Shown here one piece after another: positions 18,922 through 26,944 of a stretch of DNA of 64,000 nucleotides. The position numbers were made by a program, and so were the translations under genes. The stretch is from Nonlabens sp. (GTDB lineage: Bacteria; Bacteroidota; Bacteroidia; Flavobacteriales; Flavobacteriaceae): positions 186,001-250,000 of the forward strand of contig NZ_JAGYKG010000004.1 of assembly GCF_018401815.1 (NCBI RefSeq), in the 5' to 3' direction. Position 1 is the stretch's first letter, and each line of letters opens with the position of its first letter. The notes beneath the pieces are model-generated. The model was not told the origin of the DNA. It did not search any database and saw only the letters and a program-made list of their open reading frames with translations.

Positions 18922-20358
18922 TTACTTCCCAATACAAAACTGACTAAAAATATTACCCAGCAATTCATCGTTAGTGATCTCACCGGTAATAATGCCTAAC
19001 GACTCGGCTGTAGCGCGTATGTCTATGGCAAGAAACTCGCTGGAGATATCGTTTTCTATTCCTGTTTGTACTTCTAGCAAAGAGCTATAGGCCATTTGTA
19101 ATGCATCATAATGTCTGGCATTACTCACTATAGAATCATCTTGAGAAAGGGCACCGCTATTAAAACTTTGTACCAGAGCCGTTTTTAATTCGTCTACACC
19201 AGCGTGAGATTTGGCACTGAGCGAAATCAGAATGGTATCTGGTGATTTCTTTTGAATTTGTTTGGTAATTTCAGCATGCTCGAGTCCTGATATCTGATCG
19301 ATCTTGTTTAAAATAACTACCAAAGGTTTATCAGGGAATTTTTCGCGCATAATTTGTATGCGCATCAAGCAATGAATAATATTAGGAGCGGTATGGAGTT
19401 GGGTAGCATCGAGTAGGTATAAAACTAGTCTGGACTGTTCTGCCTTAGCATAAGAACGCTTAATGCCCATACCTTCTATAGTATCTGTTGTCTCTCGCAA
19501 GCCTGCCGTATCAATAAGTCTAAAGCGCACTCCTTCTATATTAATTTCATCTTCAATAGCATCTCGTGTGGTTCCCGCAATCTCGCTTACAATAGCTTTT
19601 TCTTCATTGAGCAAGGCGTTCAATAAAGTTGATTTCCCTACGTTAGGCTCGCCTATTATAGCGACTGGAATACCTGTTTTTAATACATTTCCTAAAGCAA
19701 AGGAGTCGATGAGTTTTCTCAAGGTGTGCTGACTGTTATTCAATAAGGTTCGGAGCTCATCACGGTTGGCAAAGGCAACGTCTTCCTCACTAAAATCCAA
19801 TTCTAACTCTATCAAGCTAGCAAAGTTGAGTAATTGTGATCTCAAGTTTTTTAACTCACTAGAAAAACCACCTCGCATTTGCTGTAGGGCGATCTGGTGT
19901 GCCGTCTCGCTTTCACTGGCGATTAAATCTGCTACGGCTTCTGCTTGTGAAAGGTCCATTTTTGCATTTAAAAATGCCTGTAAGGTAAATTCTCCTGCTT
20001 GTGCCATACGCGCACCATGCTTTAAGCAAACCGCAATGACTTCTTGTTGGATATATATGGAACCGTGACAGGATAGTTCTACTACATGCTCGCCAGTGTA
20101 TGATTTTGGCGCCACAAATTTGGTCAATACTACTTGATCTATTACTCGGTCGCCATTATAGATGTGTCCGAGAGTGACCGTATTGGCTCCTAATTGATTA
20201 TAGGTTTCTTGTAATGATTTTGATTCCGCTTTCGCGAAAGCGGGAACAAAAATAGCTCCTGCAATACGATGCGCATTGGAACCAGAGATTCTAATTACGG
20301 CTATAGCACCAGAGCCAGCAGGAGTTGCCAAGGCAACAATAGTATCATTTTTAAACAT
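18922..20358 (-). CDS. mnmE: tRNA modification GTPase MnmE
   Basis: A 478-residue tRNA-modifying GTPase that acts with MnmG to install the 5-carboxymethylaminomethyl group on wobble uridines. The N-terminal folate-binding domain begins MFKNDTIVALATPAGSGAIA. The G domain has GEPNVGKSTLL (G1), DTAGLRET (G3) and LNKID (G4). The C-terminus ends FCIGK with the catalytic cysteine. An iterated palindrome is read in frame at residues 40-44 (PAFAKAE), in a loop where the protein seems several residues longer than usual. A TACCTTTG box (complement at 20363-20370) lies just before the ATG, suggesting a very short leader. Confidence 0.98.
   Translation of the reverse strand: MFKNDTIVALATPAGSGAIAVIRISGSNAHRIAGAIFVPAFAKAESKSLQETYNQLGANTVTLGHIYNGDRVIDQVVLTKFVAPKSYTGEHVVELSCHGSIYIQQEVIAVCLKHGARMAQAGEFTLQAFLNAKMDLSQAEAVADLIASESETAHQIALQQMRGGFSSELKNLRSQLLNFASLIELELDFSEEDVAFANRDELRTLLNNSQHTLRKLIDSFALGNVLKTGIPVAIIGEPNVGKSTLLNALLNEEKAIVSEIAGTTRDAIEDEINIEGVRFRLIDTAGLRETTDTIEGMGIKRSYAKAEQSRLVLYLLDATQLHTAPNIIHCLMRIQIMREKFPDKPLVVILNKIDQISGLEHAEITKQIQKKSPDTILISLSAKSHAGVDELKTALVQSFNSGALSQDDSIVSNARHYDALQMAYSSLLEVQTGIENDISSEFLAIDIRATAESLGIITGEITNDELLGNIFSQFCIGK
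20228..20241. repeat. Iterated palindrome GCTTTCGCGAAAGC, copy 3 (inside mnmE)
   Basis: In frame inside mnmE, read as AFAKA. The dyad extends to 18 bp (CC...GG). Confidence 0.95.
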
Positions 20359-20450
20359 ACTACAAAGGTAGTGGGAATCTAAAATAAAGATTAAAGAATA
20401 ACTAAAAAATAACTTTACTAAGATTGGATTTACCCAGATTTAATTGAGTA

Positions 20451-20491
20451 AAAGAAAAAACTCCCTTGAAATGATTTTCAAGGGAGTTTTT
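20451..20491 (-). terminator. Rho-independent terminator after the T9SS cargo gene
   Basis: Perfect 16-bp stem (AAAAACTCCCTTGAAA at 20456-20471 with 20476-20491), 4-base loop, and a T-rich tract on the minus strand. It sits 15 bases after the stop of the T9SS cargo gene. Confidence 0.92.
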
Positions 20492-20506
20492 AGATTGATG
20501 TTGAAT

Positions 20507-22879
20507 TTAATGGATGATCAATTTTTTAGTAGCAGATCGATCGCCAGATTGTACCTTTATAACATAGATACCAGCACTGAATTTTGAGAGGTCTAAAGTT
20601 GTATTTGTGTCGTTTAAACGATAGAAATCAACCATTTGGCCTAAAGAGTCATAAATAATTAAATCAGTCTCATGCTGTAGCCTGTCCAATTCTAAAATGA
20701 TAACACCATTTTCAGTAGGATTAGGATAGAAATTAAATAAGCTCTTATATTCTTCGTTCTCGCTTAACGTGCTATTGGAAAACTGTAATGAAAAACGGTT
20801 AGCCGCTGCAGCTCCAGTAATTGCGGGATCTACTGTAAAAGAAATTATATTTTCACCATTATTAAGATCATGATTGGTATTTAAATAGGCATCATGCAAT
20901 TTGGCACTGATGCCAGTATTTAAATTATTCAGGACTATTTTAAAAGAATATGCCGTAGCACGGTAGTTTTGGATATCTAATGCGATTACCTCTCCACCTA
21001 TAGGCATAGCTTTATTCTCAATACTGAAGCGCAAGCCATTATTAAGGCTTGCGATATTTTCGTCTAAGTTATCCAATTTGATGGCATCTTCTATAGTAAC
21101 GGCATTGTTTCCATCTAAAAACATTCTTAATTCATCGGTTCTAATATCATTTCCTTGATAATCTTTGTTCAGAGCAACTGAAATAAAGGGTCGCTGTGAA
21201 GGTGTTGAAAAAAAGCCGATGGAGTTTCCATTAGTCTGCTTGTCGCTTTCTTTAAAATCTAGAGAAGCAGGACCGTTGGCTATAGTGGATACAAAAAAGC
21301 TCTGTCCTGGCTGGATAAACTGATTGGCGACTGGAGTACCATTGTTGACAGTAACAGTTTCATACGCACCACGGGTATTAGCGTTGGGATTCCAAACGTA
21401 AATAAAGTTAGGATTTACATTGTTTTTAGTTACCTGCGCTATATCTACAGTAGCTTGGTATGGGTTACCCACAAAGCTAAAACCATTTACAACAGGGTTC
21501 AAAGGGCCTGTATTAACGCTCGAAGCTAGATTCAGTGTTCCAGTTGCTCTTAAGGTAACGTTACTATTAACCGGGTCTGCAGGAACAGATCCCAAATTAT
21601 AATTGCGATCTCCTCGTACCATCAAACGATAAGGCGCTCCTGCGGTTAAAATATCAGTATTGGAATTGGTCCTTGTTACTGCTGCCCACTGACCTGTAGT
21701 ATGATTAAAATCAAACATGGATGGGTTATTGGTTCCTGTGGTATCAAAACCATTAGTAGCACCTCCATTTCCTGTAATGTGCGTTCCTAAACCAGCTGCT
21801 GTTCCTCCATTTTCTTGCCAATTTTCAAAAATTGAACCCGAAGTAGTTACGGCTGAGGTTACAAATCTAAAAGCACGACGGCTATTGTCTAATGCAGGTA
21901 TAAACCTATTGACTTCGACCGGTTGTGAGATGCTAGCATTAGGGCCGTTAATCAATTGAGCGCTTCCCGAGCTACTACTGCTAAATGTTAAGGTGCCTAT
22001 ATTGTTGATACTATCATTTAAGGTCAGCACCTGATCTGGATCGATGGTAAGACTTTTACCAGAGTTAATGGTTAGTGAATTATTTATAATAGGACTAGTG
22101 TTAACGGTCACATTATGATCTATGGTAATTTGATCCGTACTTGCAGGCGGGTTACCATTGGTCCAAGTACTATTGTCTGCATATAATCCATCAGTAGCAG
22201 TTGTGGCAACCCCAAAAATCTGATCGTCTGGATAACTATAGTATGTGGTGATGCTAAGGGGTTGATTTCCGTAATTTCCTGAAGTTTGGAAACCACCGCC
22301 ATATCCTTCGTTAGAAAGAAATCCGTTGCTCCCGTTGAGATAAGTAGCTACAAAATCAAAGCCATTAGCGGGAGTTGTGCCCAAATCCGTATAGCTAAAA
22401 GTCATTTGAAAAGAACTAGATGTGTTAGATCCCGGATGACCTACAGCCACAACAAAAGGTAGTCCACCATTACTAACAAATCCCGTAGCTGGAATACTCC
22501 ACAAACCACCAAACGAAGTATTTACTGCAATTGCATGAGTGGCTTCAAAGCCAGGTGGAAAGCTTATGTCAGAAGCATCGAAACCGGCCGAGCTGATAGC
22601 CCGTCTGTGAACATCATTTTCGTCATCCACATTGGCATCTATAACTGTTCTGCCTGACACGCCCGTGTCAAAATAGATCACCAAAGTATCATTAAAATCA
22701 CCACCAACTCCCTTATTGAAGTCTATGGTGACTGTTCCAGCATTTTCGCTAATACTTAGGGAGCTGCCACCAATTGCACTACCAAAACCACTGTTTCCAT
22801 TAGCTGTAAAGCTTACTTGAGCGATTCCATAAGAGACAATAAGCGACGTAATTGAGCAAAGTACGTATTTGAAATTCAT
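20507..22879 (-). CDS. Secreted protein with type IX secretion sorting domain
   Basis: A 790-residue exported protein. It has a Sec signal peptide (MNFKYVLCSITSLIVSYGIAQ) and a low-complexity beta-rich body with many Asn/Thr/Gly. About residues 715-790 form a C-terminal type A T9SS sorting domain (FYPNPTENGVIILEL, FSAGIYVIKVQSGDRSATKK, ending KLIIH). The protein is expected to cross the outer membrane by the type IX secretion system and be released or anchored. A segment around residues 235-300 (STWTNGNPPASTDQITIDHN, SLTINSGKSLTI) resembles the repeated beta-helix motifs of Bacteroidota surface proteins. No catalytic domain recognised. Confidence 0.85.
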   Translation of the reverse strand: MNFKYVLCSITSLIVSYGIAQVSFTANGNSGFGSAIGGSSLSISENAGTVTIDFNKGVGGDFNDTLVIYFDTGVSGRTVIDANVDDENDVHRRAISSAGFDASDISFPPGFEATHAIAVNTSFGGLWSIPATGFVSNGGLPFVVAVGHPGSNTSSSFQMTFSYTDLGTTPANGFDFVATYLNGSNGFLSNEGYGGGFQTSGNYGNQPLSITTYYSYPDDQIFGVATTATDGLYADNSTWTNGNPPASTDQITIDHNVTVNTSPIINNSLTINSGKSLTIDPDQVLTLNDSINNIGTLTFSSSSSGSAQLINGPNASISQPVEVNRFIPALDNSRRAFRFVTSAVTTSGSIFENWQENGGTAAGLGTHITGNGGATNGFDTTGTNNPSMFDFNHTTGQWAAVTRTNSNTDILTAGAPYRLMVRGDRNYNLGSVPADPVNSNVTLRATGTLNLASSVNTGPLNPVVNGFSFVGNPYQATVDIAQVTKNNVNPNFIYVWNPNANTRGAYETVTVNNGTPVANQFIQPGQSFFVSTIANGPASLDFKESDKQTNGNSIGFFSTPSQRPFISVALNKDYQGNDIRTDELRMFLDGNNAVTIEDAIKLDNLDENIASLNNGLRFSIENKAMPIGGEVIALDIQNYRATAYSFKIVLNNLNTGISAKLHDAYLNTNHDLNNGENIISFTVDPAITGAAAANRFSLQFSNSTLSENEEYKSLFNFYPNPTENGVIILELDRLQHETDLIIYDSLGQMVDFYRLNDTNTTLDLSKFSAGIYVIKVQSGDRSATKKLIIH

Positions 22880-23028
22880 GGTAATTACTTATTAAATGAT
22901 TAAAATCGGGAAGAAAAATAAAATAATTATTAAGTGGTGTAAAATGTTTTTTTAAAAAATAACGAAATCGATGTAGTATCAAACAAATATTATAATTATA
23001 AGATATATTTGATATGTTATCGATTAAA

Positions 23029-23457
23029 ATGTACTCTAAAGAAGAAGCAAAGAATGTAAGACAACAGTTCTGGATTATGTTTGGAAAGCGATACGATCGC
23101 AAATGGTTGTTGTACGACACAAAACTAAAAAATGTGATACTCAAATTTTCATTTGAAGATAGGCGGGCATTGGTATCTATAGATATCACTCATGATGATA
23201 GCATTTTTAGAGCTTATTACTATGAAAAATTAATAAGCCTTAAAAATATAATGAAGGAAGAGGTGAGTGAGGAACTTATTTTTGAAGAGAATTATGTAGT
23301 GGAATCAGGTAAGACTATTTCTAGAGTATTTGTCACATGCGAAGGTGTAAAAATACAGAAGAAACACGACTGGCCTAAGGTTTATGAGTTTTTTTACACC
23401 TATATGGATCGCTTAGAGTTTTTCTTTAGGGAGTATCAAGACTTTATCGACAACTAG
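23029..23457 (+). CDS. DUF4268 domain protein
   Basis: About 142 residues of a DUF4268 protein, recognised by the start MYSKEEAKNVRQQFWIMFGK and RKWLLYDTKLKNVILKFSF. An upstream in-frame ATG at 23014 would add five residues, but the family begins at this MYSKEEA, so the second Met is preferred. DUF4268 is related to PD-(D/E)xK nuclease folds, but the function of the stand-alone form is not known. It is divergent from the T9SS cargo gene and convergent with the HPt gene. Confidence 0.8.
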   Translation: MYSKEEAKNVRQQFWIMFGKRYDRKWLLYDTKLKNVILKFSFEDRRALVSIDITHDDSIFRAYYYEKLISLKNIMKEEVSEELIFEENYVVESGKTISRVFVTCEGVKIQKKHDWPKVYEFFYTYMDRLEFFFREYQDFIDN

Positions 23458-23555
23458 TTGTAGACCTTTTTATTTTTTAAAAAAAGGAAGTAATGATAAG
23501 ACTCAGGCATTCTAATTTAAAAAAAAACAAATAAATAGGAAAATGTTACGAACAT

Positions 23556-23906
23556 TTATAACTGTTCTCTGGTATATAAAACTTGCGCATTAATTTGCTC
23601 ATAATTTTCATTAAATTGAGCGAGTAAATGTGGAATATCCTGCATGTCCTTTTTGTTTTTTGCACGATCTTCTATTTCTTGTAAAATAGTTGCCATTCCT
23701 GTAATTCCTAAGGTTCTATAACTAGATTTTACTTTATGGGCTTGCATTCCTGCAGTCCCATAATCGCCACTTTCTATGCTTTGTTGGAGCAAAAGACAGT
23801 CTTCAGGTACTTCTACCATGAAAATATCTAAAATAGAGCTGAGGATGTCTTTGTCATTGTCAAAAGACTCTCTGAGATCAGTTAGTGGAAGTATAGTTAA
23901 AGGCAT
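23556..23906 (-). CDS. Stand-alone HPt (histidine phosphotransfer) protein
   Basis: A 116-residue all-helical HPt protein that shuttles phosphoryl groups between hybrid kinases and response regulators. The phospho-accepting residue is H57 in AHKVKSSYRTLG, the family's AHxLKGxxxxxG motif with a Val. No kinase or regulator is adjacent, so its partners are elsewhere. It lies just downstream of comM on the same strand but after a strong hairpin, so it is probably expressed separately. Confidence 0.87.
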   Translation of the reverse strand: MPLTILPLTDLRESFDNDKDILSSILDIFMVEVPEDCLLLQQSIESGDYGTAGMQAHKVKSSYRTLGITGMATILQEIEDRAKNKKDMQDIPHLLAQFNENYEQINAQVLYTREQL

Positions 23907-23990
23907 AAATCAAAGCTTTAAAATTATAGAAAAGGCGATAAAGTAAGTCAATATACATCAACTGATAGAGTAATCGAATTAAAATTTGAT

Positions 23991-24023
23991 AATCATCAGT
24001 AAAAGCAACTTTTACTGATGATT
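23991..24023 (-). terminator. Hairpin after comM
   Basis: Perfect 15-bp stem (AATCATCAGTAAAAG with 24009-24023) and 3-base loop, eight bases beyond the comM stop. The tail on the minus strand is only moderately T-rich (ATCAAATTTT). Confidence 0.65.
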
Positions 24024-24030
24024 TGTATGA

Positions 24031-25569
24031 TTAACCTAGCCAACCATCACGATCTAGGCTTCTATATTGAATAGCCTCAGCAATATGAGTTGAATTTACT
24101 TGTTCTATAGCAGCTAAGTCAGCGATAGTTCTAGCAACTTTGAGTATGCGATCATATGCTCTGGCGCTTAGATTTAATCGTTCCATTGCATGTTTAAGCA
24201 TTTGTTTGCTTTCCTCGTCAAGAGTGCAGTATTTTCTAATATCTTTTACGGTCATTTGTGCATTGTAATGTGTTTTTTCATTTTTGCTGAAGCGTACGGT
24301 TTGAATGTCTCTAGCTGCAGTAACACGTTCCCTAATAACAGTTGATTTTTCTGCAAGTCGCTCTTCAGTTAGTTTTTCAAAAGGCACAGGAGTTACTTCA
24401 ATATGAATATCAATGCGATCGAGCAGTGGTCCAGAAATTTTTCCTAGATAGCGTTGCATTTCAGATGGACTGCTTTGCACTGGGGCATTCGGATCATTAA
24501 AATACCCACCCGGGCTTGGATTCATGCTGGCTACCAGCATAAAACTGGAGGGGTAAGTAACTGTGAACTTTGCTCTTGAGATGGTTACCTCTCGATCTTC
24601 TAAAGGTTGGCGCATCACCTCCAACACCGTTCGTTTAAATTCGGGTAATTCATCTAAAAATAATACGCCGTTATGACTAAGAGAAATTTCACCAGGTTGG
24701 GGGTAGGCACCACCGCCGACTAAGGCCACATCTGAAATGGTATGATGAGGACTTCTAAAAGGCCGTTGCGCCATCAATCCTGATTTTTCTTGTGTACGAC
24801 CAGCAACGCTATGAATTTTGGTAGTTTCTAAGGCTTCATGCAAGGTCATTGGAGGTAATATAGAAGGCAATCTTTTAGCTAGCATGGTTTTTCCCGCACC
24901 CGGTGGACCTATTAAAATGATATTATGCCCTCCTGCAGCGGCGATTTCCATGCATCTTTTGATTGATTCTTGACCTTTGACGTCTGCAAAGTCAAATTCT
25001 GGGTGTTCTAGTGCTTGAAAGAATTCATCTCTAGTATCCACAATAGTTGGTTCCAGCTCTTCTTGTTCATTGAAAAAATTAATTACTTTCAGAATGTTAT
25101 CTATTCCATACACATGAAGGCCATCTACAATTGCTGCTTCTCTTGCATTTTGTTGAGGTAAAATAAACCCTTTATACCCTTCCTCTCGTGCTTTAATGGC
25201 AATAGGTAAAGCTCCTTTTATCGGCTGTAACTGTCCGTCGAGAGAAAGCTCTCCCATAATGATATAATCTTTAAATAAATCGCTGTTAATTTGTCCAGAA
25301 GCATTAAGTATTCCTAGTGCAAGGGGCAAGTCGTAGGCACTTCCTTCTTTTCTCAAATCGGCTGGAGAGAGATTAAGTATCAATTTCATGCCAGGCATTT
25401 TATAACCCACGTTTTTAAGGGCGGCAGTAATACGGTAAGAACTTTCGCTTATCGCTTTATCTGGAAGTCCAACTAGATGATAGCCTATTCCTCTATCGGC
25501 ATTGACTTCTACGGTAATTGTGGTAGCTTCAATACCAAAAACAGCACTTCCGTAAATTTTTGTCAACAT
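24031..25569 (-). CDS. comM: YifB/ComM family Mg-chelatase-like AAA ATPase
   Basis: A 512-residue YifB/ComM protein. The N-terminal ChlI-type domain (about 1-165) begins MLTKIYGSAVFGIEA. The AAA+ Mg-chelatase domain follows with Walker A GPPGAGKTMLAKRLPSILPP and Walker B-type NGVLFLDELPEFK. The C-terminal MoxR/ChlI C region ends with RAYDRILKVARTIADL. In naturally competent bacteria ComM is a hexameric helicase that promotes branch migration during integration of foreign DNA. Competence has not been shown for this organism. The gene lies downstream of a candidate structured RNA on the same strand. Confidence 0.95.
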   Translation of the reverse strand: MLTKIYGSAVFGIEATTITVEVNADRGIGYHLVGLPDKAISESSYRITAALKNVGYKMPGMKLILNLSPADLRKEGSAYDLPLALGILNASGQINSDLFKDYIIMGELSLDGQLQPIKGALPIAIKAREEGYKGFILPQQNAREAAIVDGLHVYGIDNILKVINFFNEQEELEPTIVDTRDEFFQALEHPEFDFADVKGQESIKRCMEIAAAGGHNIILIGPPGAGKTMLAKRLPSILPPMTLHEALETTKIHSVAGRTQEKSGLMAQRPFRSPHHTISDVALVGGGAYPQPGEISLSHNGVLFLDELPEFKRTVLEVMRQPLEDREVTISRAKFTVTYPSSFMLVASMNPSPGGYFNDPNAPVQSSPSEMQRYLGKISGPLLDRIDIHIEVTPVPFEKLTEERLAEKSTVIRERVTAARDIQTVRFSKNEKTHYNAQMTVKDIRKYCTLDEESKQMLKHAMERLNLSARAYDRILKVARTIADLAAIEQVNSTHIAEAIQYRSLDRDGWLG

Positions 25570-25655
25570 AAACCAGGTTTTTCTGAAATGTAAGGTCGTG
25601 GAAAGCTTTTCAATTATTCTTGCCGTTACTAATGGAAACTAGAAATGACATCAAA

Positions 25656-25763
25656 CAAAAAAATAAATGGAGCCGAAGCTCCATTTAAGCAACTTTTAAA
25701 AAGCTGCAGTGGTGAAATGTAATTAGCAGTCCCCTAACCCTTCTAATCACTTATGCAACCACC
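25656..25763 (-). ncRNA. Candidate structured small RNA (or comM leader)
   Basis: About 105 nucleotides on the minus strand fold consistently. Outer stem: GTGGT near the 5' end (25758-25762) with ACCAC (25709-25713). Inner stem: TGATTAG (25743-25749) with CTAATTA (25720-25726), one G-U pair, enclosing a G-rich loop. A second hairpin, GCAGCTTT/AAAGTTGC, spans 25689-25707. The 3' end is a 9-bp terminator stem AAATGGAGC/GCTCCATTT (25665-25686) closed by a UUCG loop in a C-UUCG-G context, then A and seven T. A TATTTTTG box sits 5-7 bases before the predicted 5' end. It could instead be a terminating leader of comM, whose ATG is about 90 bases beyond the terminator. Not matched to a known family by eye. 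Confidence 0.55.
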
Positions 25764-25767
25764 GGTC

Positions 25768-25775
25768 CAAAAATA
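25768..25775 (-). promoter_or_regulatory. Bacteroidota -7 box for the candidate RNA
   Basis: TATTTTTG (minus strand) fits TAnnTTTG, placed to start transcription at about 25761-25763. The only upstream TTG is 15 bases away, shorter than the usual 19-21. Confidence 0.4.
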
Positions 25776-26588
25776 ATTAATAGTTTAAAACAAAAATTAT
25801 GCACACTTAAATAATTACCTAAAGGTTATTTATTTTAGATTAAATGTAAGATTTTACCTATTAAAAGAGTTTTATATCATTAAAATCATCGATAAAGTGA
25901 ATTATGTATTCATTTTATAAATGCGTATTCCTTGAAAAACCTGCTGTCTTTGTAATGTTGGGTTTTACCATACTCAAGTATAGTGACATGAGGTTTTAGT
26001 AATTCATTTAGCTCATAGGTAAAAAATAGATAATGATGTAGTTTAGTCTAATTGGTACATAGGTGTTGCCTGCTACAAGCAACGGTACGTTTTTAGTAAT
26101 TCTTCCGGAACTGTAAAAACCTGTAATAAAGAAATAACTTAACCTCATTTATTTATGCTTGATGCGAAGAGCTAACAGATTAGGAGAGGGCCTACCTGTG
26201 ATTTTTAAAACTTGTTAACTTTGGTTGTTATAGGATAAAATAACTACATAGGTTTTTTAAACCTAAGGGCTCTATTTTTCTATTTGTTAGAGAAGATGTT
26301 TGATCTATTTTTAATTGTGTTGCGACTTGTAGGGGGGTATTTTTGGAAGAACACGATTACTCTTTCTTCAATACGGAAGCTGTTTGCTATTTAGTAAAAA
26401 GGGTTGCTTCTTATTATTTTACTTTTAAGAAGTATCGAAGTAAGTAAGTAGTTGTGAACAGGAGCTAAGTATGGGGGACTAGTAAAAGGGATTTCAAAAG
26501 ACAATCGGCCGTTAAAAAGGACTTTTAGTGCTGTAACAAGCTTATATTTACCGCAGAGAAAATAATTGTAAAAAAAATACATTATCTA
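25776..26588. other. Long non-coding gap with decayed minus-strand sequence
   Basis: No intact gene is present. The minus strand from about 26400 to 25910 contains protein-like runs in shifting frames. One resembles a helix-turn-helix (FRIEERVIVFFQKYP then QVATQLKIDQTSSLTNRK). Another follows near 26200 (QVLKITGRPSPNLLALRIKH). The last is annotated separately at 25910-26148. A 63-codon frame at 26391-26582 has no support. Confidence 0.45.
25910..26148 (-). pseudogene. Short unknown gene with frameshift
   Basis: From the ATG at 26148 the minus strand reads MRLSYFFITGFYSSGRITKN and PLLVAGNTYVPIRLNY, then runs into a stop. The next frame continues naturally with LFFTYELNELLKPHVTILEY and finishes SRFFKEYAFIK at 25910. 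A single indel near 26035 restores one protein of about 78 residues. It may be the 3' end of a larger decayed gene. No family recognised. Confidence 0.35.
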
Positions 26589-26618
26589 TTGTAGGTAATA
26601 TAAGAGTTGCTATATTTG
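26589..26618 (+). promoter_or_regulatory. Promoter of rpmH
   Basis: TTG at 26589-26591, 19-base spacer, TATATTTG at 26611-26618: the canonical Bacteroidota -33/-7 arrangement. The initiation region reads TTTGCAGCCG, identical to that of rpmE2. Confidence 0.8.
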
Positions 26619-26677
26619 CAGCCGATTAAAAATGAAGGTTTTTAAGCCTTTTTACATATAGACACAGATTTCAAGCT

Positions 26678-26842
26678 ATGGCACAGAAGAGAACATACCA
26701 ACCAAGTAAAAGAAAAAGAAGAAACAAGCACGGTTTCAGAGAGCGCATGGCTTCTGTAAGTGGTCGTAAAGTTCTTGCACGTCGTAGAGCTAAAGGACGT
26801 AAAAAACTATCTGTTTCTACTGAAAGAAGACACAAGAGGTAA
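26678..26842 (+). CDS. rpmH: 50S ribosomal protein L34
   Basis: A 54-residue, highly basic protein of the large ribosomal subunit. [20 protein letters not shown] is the classic L34 signature, followed by [21 protein letters not shown] strong promoter precedes it by about 60 bases and a terminator follows within 25 bases, so it is a single-gene unit. It is not beside rnpA or dnaA, which is usual for Bacteroidota. Confidence 0.98.
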   Translation: MAQKRTYQPSKRKRRNKHGFRERMASVSGRKVLARRRAKGRKKLSVSTERRHKR

Positions 26843-26865
26843 TGAGTTACTTATAATCATATAAT

Positions 26866-26899
26866 GGGCGTTAATTCTTTAGAATTGACGCCCTTTTTT
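26866..26899 (+). terminator. Rho-independent terminator of rpmH
   Basis: Stem GGGCGTTAATTC/GAATTGACGCCC (one G-T pair), loop TTTA, then a T7 run. Confidence 0.92.
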
Positions 26900-26944
26900 A
26901 TACCCAAATTTTACGATATTTAAGCTTTAGAAAAATACACTACA

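Noticed and set aside
26391..26582. 63-codon minus-strand frame upstream of rpmH
   Set aside because: Overlaps the approach to the rpmH promoter and does not match the protein-like runs found in the neighbouring frames.
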